From assembly GCA_041688515.1 (NCBI GenBank), contig JBDNHZ010000295.1:1-5213 (forward strand): DNA of 5,213 nt, given 5' to 3'. The position numbers and the translations under genes are program-made. A model generated the notes under the pieces. It was not told the origin of the DNA. It saw nothing but the letters and a program-made list of their open reading frames with translations, and did no database searches. Each line of letters starts with the position of its first letter. Positions within the stretch are counted from its first letter, which is position 1. This stretch comes from UBA6176 sp041688515. Lineage in GTDB: Bacteria > Verrucomicrobiota > Verrucomicrobiia > Limisphaerales > UBA9464. This document shows positions 1-5,213 of the stretch, in pieces.

Positions 1-224
1 AGTTCCGCCGATGCCTCCGCGGTCTTGCCGAACACCATCACACCGCTGGTCTCGCGATCGAGGCGATGGACCATCTGCGGCTCCGCCTCCAACCCGAGAT
101 GCAACCGGACCCGCCCGATCAGGCTCGATGCCGCATCGCCCTTGGTCGGATGGCACACCAAGCCGGCCGGCTTGTGCACCACCAGCAACGCCTCGTCTTC
201 ATGAATGACCCGGAGCCAACCCAC
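1..224 (-). CDS. RluA-family RNA pseudouridine synthase, N-terminal part (runs off left edge)
   Basis: Reading the minus strand from a GTG at 224-222 gives 74 codons that stay open to the window edge. The product begins with a segment typical of the family, HEDEALLVVHKPAGLVCHP (residues 8-26), and contains the catalytic motif HRLDRETSG at residues 53-61, with Asp56 as the expected catalytic aspartate. Members of this family isomerise specific uridines in rRNA or tRNA to pseudouridine in the cytoplasm; the target here cannot be told. The C-terminal catalytic half lies outside the window. An in-frame TAG at 236-234 limits how far upstream the start can be, so GTG 224 is the only reasonable start, although no clear Shine-Dalgarno sequence precedes it. 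It is divergent from everything else in the window and probably unrelated to the secretion genes. Family assignment is firm; subfamily (RluA, RluC or RluD type) is not resolved. Confidence 0.9.
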   Translation of the reverse strand, partial: MGWLRVIHEDEALLVVHKPAGLVCHPTKGDAASSLIGRVRLHLGLEAEPQMVHRLDRETSGVMVFGKTAEASAE

Positions 225-361
225 CGGGCGAGCCTACTGGCACGAAGCAGGCGGTTCCCAGCCCAGGCTGAGATCCGACCCGGGGTCCGTCCTCACTTCG
301 GACTCAGAGGCACCTGCTCGCACACCGTCCTGAGGTCACCGTGTCGGTTTCCAGGAACTCC

Positions 362-397
362 CGGCAATCCCCGTCATCCCCGTCATCCCGGGCATCA
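362..397. repeat. Degenerate 9-bp tandem repeat, about four units
   Basis: Four consecutive 9-base units can be read: CGGCAATCC, CCGTCATCC, CCGTCATCC and CGGGCATCA. The two middle units are identical and the outer ones match partially. It sits in the non-coding divergent region. No function can be assigned; it may be a simple slippage product. Confidence 0.5.
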
Positions 398-473
398 GGC
401 TCCGGTCGGTCCCCGCGATTCATCACCTGGTCCATCGCGCCTTCGAACTTGATCCGTATCGGACCCGGCATGG

Positions 474-504
474 ATCCTCGCTTTGAGGATGCCCTCTCTG
501 GGGC
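474..504 (+). other. Two adjacent small inverted repeats (possible hairpins)
   Basis: The first is ATCCTC (474-479), a 5-nt loop, then GAGGAT (485-490), a perfect 6-bp stem. The second follows directly: GCCC (491-494), a 6-nt loop, then GGGC (501-504). They end 6 nt before the GAGGA element proposed as ribosome binding site of the small ORF at 525. No T-tract follows, so an intrinsic terminator is not supported. Stems this short can arise by chance in GC-rich DNA. Confidence 0.3.
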
Positions 505-510
505 AATCGT

Positions 511-515
511 GAGGA
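511..515 (+). promoter_or_regulatory. Possible ribosome binding site of the small ORF
   Basis: GAGGA lies 9 nt upstream of the TTG at 525, a normal Shine-Dalgarno spacing. It is the main reason for choosing TTG 525 as the start of the small ORF, because that frame has no ATG or GTG start after the upstream stop at 510-512. Purely positional evidence. Confidence 0.35.
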
Positions 516-524
516 CTCGTCGCT

Positions 525-689
525 TTGCCACCCCCCGACGGCGAACGCGCCGCCTACGGTGCCGCCAAGGAAGCTTGGAAGTCCGACGGCAACCGCGACA
601 CGGCGGAACAGCTTCGCGCACTGAGTCGCGCCGCCCGCATCGACCTCCAACTGCGCCCCACCACGACTCCCGTCCGCCGCGCCGACTGA
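525..689 (+). CDS. Small hypothetical protein, 54 aa, TTG start (possibly the 3' part of a frameshifted ORF)
   Basis: This frame translates to a 54-residue protein beginning MPPPDGERAAYGAAKEAW and ending in VRRAD before TGA 687-689. It has the C-rich third codon positions seen in the gsp genes, unlike the other frames here, which argues that it is, or was, coding. The composition is charged, with an Ala/Arg-rich central part that could be helical; there is no signal peptide or membrane segment. I do not recognise the family. The TTG start is supported only by GAGGA 9 nt upstream. Alternatively, a frame opening at ATG 470 would join this one if the C6 run at 531-536 were one base shorter, giving a 72-residue protein; the real gene may be that longer one with a sequencing error or an inactivating frameshift. 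It ends 10 nt before the sigma-like gene and may be co-transcribed with it. Confidence 0.45.
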   Translation: MPPPDGERAAYGAAKEAWKSDGNRDTAEQLRALSRAARIDLQLRPTTTPVRRAD

Positions 690-699
690 AGCCCCCAGG

Positions 700-1281
700 G
701 TGGATTGGGAGCGGGTGAAGGCCTGCCTTGTGACGCTTCATCGTGAGGCACAGCCCTTTCTCGTCCGCGCACTGCTCATCGGGGGTGCAGCCTGCTGGTT
801 TTATCGTCACCTGCTGGAGCGCGCCGACGAACGCGACCGATCCTTCGCAGCCAAGCGTGGAAACGGCATCGAACCCGCCTCGCTCTCCACCCCGACCGCC
901 GAATCTTCCCCGGGCCTTCAGATCGCGGATCCCGCCTCCGCCCCTGACGACGCCCGCTTCGACCGCGAATGGGCCCTCCTGCTCCTCGACCGCGCCTACG
1001 CCACCCTGGCCAACGAATGGGCCGCCGCCGGTCGCGCCCACCACTTCGAAATCCTCAAACCCTGGCTGATCGGCGACGCCGAAACCCTCAGTCAGTCCGA
1101 GGCCGCCCGGCAGCACGGAATGCGTGAAGGCGCCGTCAGGGTCGCGATCCACCGGCTGCGGAAACGATTCCGCCTGATCCTCCACGACGACATCGCCCAA
1201 ACCCTCGAAGACTCCTCGGACGTCAAAGCCGAACTCCGTCACTTCGCGCGCGTCGTGGCCTCCGTCCCGTTGCCGCACTGA
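700..1281 (+). CDS. Sigma-70/ECF-like protein lacking region 2 (193 aa, likely truncated remnant)
   Basis: The C-terminal two thirds match the pattern of ECF-like sigma factors common in Verrucomicrobiota and related bacteria. DRSFAAKRGNG (residues 46-56) fits the link after region 2, FDREWALLLLDRAYATL (87-103) fits the conserved helix before region 4, and SQSEAARQHGMREGAVRVAI (131-150) followed by HRLRKRFR is a region 4 helix-turn-helix of the type that recognises the -35 element. What is missing is region 2, which binds core polymerase and the -10 element; family members usually have about 100 more N-terminal residues with an acidic helix before this point. Residues 20-40 are instead hydrophobic. 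The start is uncertain: GTG 700 is the longest choice, while GTG 730 has GAAGG 8 nt upstream. It may be a decayed sigma gene, or a short DNA-binding regulator derived from one. The neighbouring secretion genes are separated by 368 nt, so a regulatory link is speculation. Confidence 0.72.
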   Translation: MDWERVKACLVTLHREAQPFLVRALLIGGAACWFYRHLLERADERDRSFAAKRGNGIEPASLSTPTAESSPGLQIADPASAPDDARFDREWALLLLDRAYATLANEWAAAGRAHHFEILKPWLIGDAETLSQSEAARQHGMREGAVRVAIHRLRKRFRLILHDDIAQTLEDSSDVKAELRHFARVVASVPLPH

Positions 1282-1649
1282 ACGGGCGCACCTGGACCCA
1301 GCCCCCACCTGGCGAGTGCAAAACCCAGAGAAGTCAGCGTTCAGGAATGCCTGGGTGAACCGAGGGTCAAAGGTGCAGATCCAGCCCCATTGACTCCACC
1401 CCACCAGGATGAGCTGAAGGATGAGAAGGAAACGCTGGAGGCAACTCGTCCGGGCATCCACACAGGCTGAAGAAGTCCCAAAAAGTTGTTTGAACCGAAC
1501 CCTGCTCAAACTGTTCCATTAGCAAATCCTCCAGAACAAATCATTCGCTGCCTTGTCCCAACCGTGCGCCACCCCTTTCCAAGTCCTGTTCAAGAACCAG
1601 TCCTGATCCCGTCAACGAACTGATCCCCAGCCCCCGTTCCCCGTACCGA
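1282..1649. other. Non-coding leader upstream of gspE
   Basis: This 368-nt gap separates the sigma-like gene from gspE and is visibly less GC-rich than the flanking genes, notably around 1480-1560. It presumably carries the promoter of the gsp operon, but I could not pick a convincing -35/-10 pair. No RNA gene or terminator is evident: ACCCAG (1323-1328) and CTGGGT (1351-1356) could pair across a 22-nt loop, but no T-run follows. A 33-codon ORF (1421-1522) is present but has no supporting features. The last bases before the gspE ATG are C-rich with no Shine-Dalgarno sequence. Confidence 0.6.
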
Positions 1650-3188
1650 ATGCAGACCAAGACCCTCGGTCACGTCATCGATTCCACCCCTCAGGCAATC
1701 GAGCGGGCTCCCTCGGATCCCGCCGCCCGTCTGGTCCCCGTCGAGTTCGCCCGGAAACACCAAATCCTCCCGCTCCACTCCCGCAACGGCATCCTTCACG
1801 TGGCTGCTGTCAGCCCGCCCTCCGCTGAACTGATCGACGACCTGCGGCTTCTCTCCGGCCTGGAGGTGTCGGTTGAAATCCGTTCGTCCGCCGAGATCGC
1901 CGAGGGCCTCACCGATTCCTACCAGATCACGGTGGAACGGATGGTCGAGGACCTCGACACCGCCCAGGCCGCCGGGGCCGAAGGCAAAAACCTCCACGAC
2001 ATCGAGGTCGCCGCCAACGAACCTACCGTCGTCAATCTGGTCAACGTCATCATCTCCACCGCCCTCCGCGAACGCGCGAGCGACATCCATCTCCTCCCGT
2101 TCGAGTCCGCCATCGAACTCCGCTACCGCGTCGACGGCATCCTCCAGCCCAAACCGCCCCCGCCCCGAAACCTCCACGCCGCCTTGGTCTCCCGCATCAA
2201 GATCATGGCCGACATGAATATCGCCGAACGGTTCCTTCCACAGGACGGCCATATCCAGATCCATCACCGCGGTGAACGCGTCGACATCCGCGTCGGCACC
2301 ATGCCCACCATCCACGGCGAAAGCGTCGTCCTTCGGCTCCTCGCCCGAAACAGAGGTCTGCTCGAACCCGAGGAACTCGGCCTCGACGCCCCACGCGCCC
2401 GACTCCTCAGATCCCTCGTCCGCAAACCTCACGGCCTCTTCCTCACCACTGGCCCCACCGGTTCCGGCAAGACCACCACCCTCTACTCCGTCCTCCAGGG
2501 CATCTATTCCCCCGAGAAAAAGATCATCACCATCGAGGACCCCGTCGAATACGAGCTCGCCGGCGTCGCCCAGATCCCCGTCAAACCCAGCCGCGGGTTC
2601 ACCTTCGCCACCGGCCTCCGCGCCATCCTCCGGCAGGATCCGGATGTCGTCATGGTCGGCGAAATCCGCGATGCCGAGACCGCCGAGATCGCCATCCGCG
2701 CCGCCCTCACCGGGCATCAGGTTTTCTCCACCCTTCACACCAATGATGCCCCCGGTGCCGTCACCCGCCTCATCGACATGGGCATCGAACCCTTCCTCAT
2801 CGCCTCCTCCCTCGACGGCGTCCTCGCCCAACGCCTCGTCCGCCGCATCTGTCCCGCCTGTCGGACCCGCGCCGAGATCCCCGCCGCCGTCCGCGATCAG
2901 ATCGAGCGGCTCGACGGACGTCCGCTCGCCGGCGAGTACTCCACCGGTACCGGTTGCCCGGAATGCCGCGGGGTCGGATACCGCGGTCGGCTCGGCCTGT
3001 TCGAACTGCTCGTCATCACCCGCGACCTCCGCGAACTCATCCTCCAACGCCGATCCAGCGCCGAGATCAAATCCCGCGTCCGCGGCATCATGACCACTCT
3101 CTTCGAAGACGGCCTCGCCAAGGCCGCCGCGGGCACCACTTCCCTCGAAGAGGTCGTCCGCGTCTGCTCCGCCGATGCCGAGGAATGA
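1650..3188 (+). CDS. gspE: Type II secretion system ATPase GspE
   Basis: A 512-residue cytoplasmic hexameric ATPase that powers pseudopilus assembly. Residues about 28-90 form a GspE/MshE N-terminal (N2E) domain (FARKHQILPLHSRNG, 33-47). The catalytic core follows: Walker A GPTGSGKTT at 268-276 (Lys274), Asp box TIEDPVEYEL at 294-303, Walker B VVMVGE at 333-338 with Glu338 as catalytic base, and His box HQVFSTLHTND at 356-366. A tetracysteine zinc motif, CPAC at 401-404 and CPEC at 436-439, is the C-M domain found in GspE and some relatives. All key residues are present, so it should be active. At 512 residues it appears to lack the extra N1E domain that in classical GspE binds GspL. The start ATG 1650 has no Shine-Dalgarno sequence. 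It could be confused with PilB of type IV pili, but the following gspF and GspG-type pseudopilin support GspE. Its stop overlaps the start of gspF. Confidence 0.93.
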   Translation: MQTKTLGHVIDSTPQAIERAPSDPAARLVPVEFARKHQILPLHSRNGILHVAAVSPPSAELIDDLRLLSGLEVSVEIRSSAEIAEGLTDSYQITVERMVEDLDTAQAAGAEGKNLHDIEVAANEPTVVNLVNVIISTALRERASDIHLLPFESAIELRYRVDGILQPKPPPPRNLHAALVSRIKIMADMNIAERFLPQDGHIQIHHRGERVDIRVGTMPTIHGESVVLRLLARNRGLLEPEELGLDAPRARLLRSLVRKPHGLFLTTGPTGSGKTTTLYSVLQGIYSPEKKIITIEDPVEYELAGVAQIPVKPSRGFTFATGLRAILRQDPDVVMVGEIRDAETAEIAIRAALTGHQVFSTLHTNDAPGAVTRLIDMGIEPFLIASSLDGVLAQRLVRRICPACRTRAEIPAAVRDQIERLDGRPLAGEYSTGTGCPECRGVGYRGRLGLFELLVITRDLRELILQRRSSAEIKSRVRGIMTTLFEDGLAKAAAGTTSLEEVVRVCSADAEE

Positions 3189-4435
3189 ACGCCTTCCGCT
3201 ACCAAGGCCTCCACGGAAATGACCCCGTCCATGGCGTCATCGAAGCCGAGGATCGTCGCGATGCCCTCCGCCGCCTCGGCGCACGCGGCGTGTTCACCTC
3301 GCGTCTCGAATCCGTCACTCCTTCCCCCGATCTTCCCGCCCCGAAACCCGCCGCTTCATCCCCACTCCCCAAACCTCCACCCGCCTTCCGCCTCGGCTCC
3401 GGCATCCGACGCCGGGAAATCACCGGCTTCACCCGCGAACTCGCCGCGCTCCTCGCCGCCGCCATTCCCATTCCCCAGGCGCTCGCCAGCATCGCCGAAG
3501 AGGAATCCAATCCCGCCCTCCGTTCGGTCGTTGACGGCATCTCCTCCGAAGTCAAAGGCGGTGTCGCCCTCTCTGCCGCCCTGAACCGCCATCCCCACCT
3601 CTTCCCTCCCCTGTACTGCAGCATGGTCCGCGTCGGCGAAGAAGCCGGTGCCCTCCCCCAGGTCATGATCGATCTCGCCGATCTCCTCGAGCACTCCGAC
3701 GAGATCCGCGGGGAAGTCGTCTCCGCCATCTCCTACCCCCTGTTCGTCCTCGGCTTCGGCTTCATCACGGTCATCGTCCTCCTCACCGTCGTCCTCCCCA
3801 AACTCTTCTCCATGCTGGAGGAGATGCTCGATGTCCTCCCTCTTCCCACCCTGATCCTGCTTCGCCTCAGCAGCTTCTTCGCCCATTGGTGGCCTTGGCT
3901 GCTGGTCGCCGGCGTCGCCGCCATCGCCGCTCTCTTCACCTGGATCCGCACCCCCGAAGGCCGCCTCGCCTGGGATACCCTCAAGCTCCGCCTCCCGGTC
4001 ATCGGGCCCCTCGTCCGCTCCGCCGCCCTCAGCCGCTTCGCCCGCACCCTCGGCATCCTCCTCAAGTCCGGGGTCTCCCTCCTCCCCTCGCTCCGTATCG
4101 TCGAAGCCACCGTCGGCAATGCGGTCCTTGCTGCCCAGATCGCCCAGGTCGGTGAGGAAACCCGCGGCGGCGATTCCCTCGCCGCTCCCCTCCGCAAACT
4201 CGGAATCTTCCCTCGCAGCGCCGTCCAGTTGATCGCCGCCGGTGAGGAATCCGGGAAACTCGACGACATGCTCGCCAAAGTGGCCGAGATCGAGGAACGG
4301 CACCTCCGCGCCCGCACCAAGACCCTCATCTCGCTGCTCGCCCCCATCCTCATCCTTGGCGTCGGTGGCGTCGTCGGCTTCATGGTCATCGCCATCCTCC
4401 TCCCCATTTTCCGCATGAGTCGCGGCATCCACTGA
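3185..4435 (+). CDS. gspF: Type II secretion inner-membrane platform protein GspF
   Basis: A 416-residue polytopic inner-membrane protein that forms the base on which GspE acts to add pseudopilins. The frame is open far upstream of 3185, but that part is a shadow of gspE; ATG 3185 overlaps the gspE stop as ATGA, implying translational coupling, and yields the typical N-terminus MNAFRYQGLHG. Two T2SSF domains can be read: the first around 78-204 (ITGFTRELAALLAAAIP, then VRVGEEAGALPQV at 148-160), the second around 280-405 (LSRFARTLGILLKSGVSLL, then IAAGEESGKLDDML). Predicted membrane segments are at about 183-205, 235-253 and 381-408, the usual three. Residues 44-72 form a proline/alanine-rich linker between the short N-terminal region and the first domain. 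Length is close to the family norm of about 400. A 53-nt gap separates it from gspG. Confidence 0.93.
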   Translation: MNAFRYQGLHGNDPVHGVIEAEDRRDALRRLGARGVFTSRLESVTPSPDLPAPKPAASSPLPKPPPAFRLGSGIRRREITGFTRELAALLAAAIPIPQALASIAEEESNPALRSVVDGISSEVKGGVALSAALNRHPHLFPPLYCSMVRVGEEAGALPQVMIDLADLLEHSDEIRGEVVSAISYPLFVLGFGFITVIVLLTVVLPKLFSMLEEMLDVLPLPTLILLRLSSFFAHWWPWLLVAGVAAIAALFTWIRTPEGRLAWDTLKLRLPVIGPLVRSAALSRFARTLGILLKSGVSLLPSLRIVEATVGNAVLAAQIAQVGEETRGGDSLAAPLRKLGIFPRSAVQLIAAGEESGKLDDMLAKVAEIEERHLRARTKTLISLLAPILILGVGGVVGFMVIAILLPIFRMSRGIH

Positions 4436-4488
4436 CCTTTCAATCCTTTCAACCGAACCCAGCCCACCCACCCCCATTCCACCTTCCC

Positions 4489-4911
4489 ATGAATCCCGCC
4501 CGCCCCACCCCACGCCGCCATTCCCACGCGTTCACCCTCCTCGAAATCATGGTCGTGGTGATCATCCTCGGTGTCCTCGCCGCCACCATCATCCCCCAAT
4601 TCGTCGGCACCACCCAGGAAGCCAAGATCGGTGCCACCAAGGCGCACATCGCCGAACTCAGCTCCGCCCTCGAACGTTTCTATCTCCACATGGACCGCTA
4701 CCCCTCCCAGGACGAAGGCCTCGCCGTCCTCGATTCCGCCCCAGCCAATGACTCCAGCAAATGGCGCGGTCCTTATATCAAGAAGCTCCGACCCGATCCC
4801 TGGGGTAACCCCTATCTCTACCGTCGCCCCGGCACCCATCTCCCCACCAGCTACGACCTCTGGTCCAAAGGTGCTGACACCGCCGGCAGTACCGAAATCG
4901 GCAATTGGTGA
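4489..4911 (+). CDS. gspG: Type II secretion major pseudopilin GspG
   Basis: A 140-residue prepilin-like protein, the main subunit of the periplasmic pseudopilus. A short basic leader (RRHSHA, 9-14) is followed by the class III signal FTLLEIMVVVIILGVLAATI (15-34), with the conserved Glu at mature position 5 (Glu19); a prepilin peptidase (GspO, not in the window) would cut after Ala14 and methylate Phe15. The -1 residue is Ala, not the usual Gly. The globular part has family hallmarks: YPSQDEGLAVL (71-81), GPYIKKLRPDPWGNPYLYR (94-112), and the C-terminal YDLWSKGAD...EIGNW. The loop between GAD and IGNW, which binds calcium in well-studied GspG proteins, is several residues shorter here. It starts at ATG 4489 with no Shine-Dalgarno sequence in the C-rich spacer and lies 3 nt before the gspH-like gene. 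The identification as a GspG-type pseudopilin is firm. Confidence 0.93.
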   Translation: MNPARPTPRRHSHAFTLLEIMVVVIILGVLAATIIPQFVGTTQEAKIGATKAHIAELSSALERFYLHMDRYPSQDEGLAVLDSAPANDSSKWRGPYIKKLRPDPWGNPYLYRRPGTHLPTSYDLWSKGADTAGSTEIGNW

Positions 4912-4914
4912 CCC

Positions 4915-5213
4915 ATGCATCCCTCGATCCCAACCCGCTCCCGGCGCCCCGGGTTCACCCTGATCGAACTCATCGTCGTTCTCGCCCTCATCGCCATCCT
5001 CACCGCCGTCATCCTTCCAGAAATGCGCGGTTCCCTCGAAGAATCCGTTCTGCGCTCCACCGCCCGTTCCATGGTCGCCGCCTGCAACACCGCCAACTCC
5101 CGCGCCGTCGCCTCGGGCCATCCCTATCATCTCATCATCGATCCCGCCGCCCACCGTTACCGCATCGAACAGTCCCCCGGCTCCACCCGCCCCCCCCCCC
5201 CCAACAAACCCGC
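4915..5213 (+). CDS. gspH: GspH-like minor pseudopilin, N-terminal part (runs off right edge)
   Basis: An open frame from ATG 4915 reaches the window edge with 99 codons and no stop. A short basic leader ending RSRRPG (residues 8-13) is followed by FTLIELIVVLALIAILTAVI (14-33), a classic prepilin peptidase site with Gly at -1 and Glu at mature position 5 (Glu18). Continuing residues LPEMRGSLEES and then STARSMVAACNTANSRAVA (47-65) and HPYHLIIDPAAHRYRI (67-82) match the start of the GspH/FimT domain: a helix followed by the first beta strands. It would sit at the pseudopilus tip or serve in initiation. The gene follows gspG by only 3 nt, as in standard gsp operons. GspI, or another pseudopilin, is less likely given its position right after gspG and the FimT-like pattern. 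A run of 13 C falls inside it at 5190-5202 and encodes a proline stretch. Confidence 0.8.
   Translation, partial: MHPSIPTRSRRPGFTLIELIVVLALIAILTAVILPEMRGSLEESVLRSTARSMVAACNTANSRAVASGHPYHLIIDPAAHRYRIEQSPGSTRPPPPNKP
5190..5202. repeat. 13-base poly-C tract inside the gspH-like gene
   Basis: Positions 5190-5202 are an uninterrupted run of 13 C, lying 11 bases before the window end and within the open frame of the gspH-like gene, where it encodes prolines. Long mononucleotide runs are prone to slippage during replication and to length errors in sequencing. Whether this length is true cannot be told from the sequence alone. Confidence 0.9.

Larger units (their letters stand above)
225..524. other. 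Divergent intergenic region, no convincing gene
   Basis: This 300-nt stretch lies between the minus-strand pseudouridine synthase and the plus-strand small ORF. The open frames crossing it give arginine-, serine- and proline-rich or otherwise low-complexity translations without recognisable motifs, and I do not support any of them as genes, apart from the possible 5' extension from ATG 470 discussed with the small ORF. It should hold promoters for both directions, but I could not identify a convincing -35/-10 pair. It contains a degenerate 9-bp tandem repeat (362-397) and two small adjacent hairpins (474-504). It may also contain decayed coding sequence, since the sigma-like gene downstream looks truncated at its 5' end. 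Confidence 0.55.

Noticed and set aside
66..452. Plus-strand ORF overlapping the left edge gene
   Set aside because: It is antisense to the pseudouridine synthase, whose HRLDRETSG motif is on the minus strand; the remaining part is Pro/Arg-rich.
304..1509. 401-codon minus-strand ORF across the sigma-like gene
   Set aside because: No recognisable domain, low-complexity Gly/Arg-rich composition, and it covers a plus-strand gene with a clear region 4 helix-turn-helix.
1421..1522. 33-codon ORF in the gspE leader, starting MRRKRWRQL
   Set aside because: Too short, with only a weak AGGA 11 nt upstream, no recognisable family, and codon use unlike that of the neighbouring genes.
1486..1522. Possible -35 elements (TTGTTT or TTGAAC) upstream of gspE
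   Set aside because: No -10-like hexamer at a sensible distance; would be a guess in an organism of unknown promoter consensus.
1590..3047. Long minus-strand ORF (485 codons) antisense to gspE
   Set aside because: Its translation is Gly/Asp/Glu-rich without motifs, the expected mirror of a GC-rich gene with C at third positions; gspE on the other strand has every catalytic motif.
2954..3184. 5' extension of the gspF frame upstream of ATG 3185
   Set aside because: The extension is Arg/Pro-rich and overlaps gspE; homology begins at MNAFRYQG, and the ATGA overlap is a typical coupled start.
3356..5154. Long minus-strand ORFs antisense to gspF, gspG and gspH
   Set aside because: Acidic, glycine-rich or Arg/Ser-rich low-complexity translations that mirror well-supported plus-strand genes.

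Overview
The window comes from a GC-rich bacterial chromosome with a strong preference for C at third codon positions. It carries the start of a type II secretion / pseudopilus operon on the + strand (gspE, gspF, gspG, then a gspH-like gene cut by the window edge), preceded by a short accessory-looking region. Two hints suggest a Verrucomicrobiota or other PVC-type bacterium. The upstream sigma-like protein resembles the sigma factors abundant in that group, and the pseudopilin GspG has Ala rather than Gly before its cleavage site, with little Shine-Dalgarno signal before the gsp genes. This taxonomic call is inference, not proof.

Layout. Positions 1-224 (minus strand) hold the N-terminal third of an RluA-family RNA pseudouridine synthase that runs off the left edge. 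Positions 225-524 form a divergent gap with no convincing gene; it contains a short 9-bp tandem repeat and two small hairpins. Positions 525-689 (+) hold a small unrecognised ORF (54 aa, TTG start) just upstream of 700-1281 (+). That next ORF is a 193-aa protein that keeps the C-terminal half of an ECF-like sigma factor (region 4 helix-turn-helix) but lacks a recognisable region 2. Positions 1282-1649 are a non-coding leader in front of gspE.

From 1650 to the right edge the genes are compact. gspE is the cytoplasmic secretion ATPase, gspF the inner-membrane platform protein (start overlaps the gspE stop as ATGA), gspG the major pseudopilin, and gspH-like the first minor pseudopilin (starts 3 nt after the gspG stop). 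Together they encode the motor, its membrane anchor and the pilin subunits of one assembly machine. Parts such as GspC, GspD, GspL and GspM are not in this window.

I see no evidence for an undescribed system here. The points worth a second look are the region-2-less sigma protein, the small ORF with a possible frameshift next to it, a 13-C run inside gspH, and a shortened calcium-loop region in GspG.
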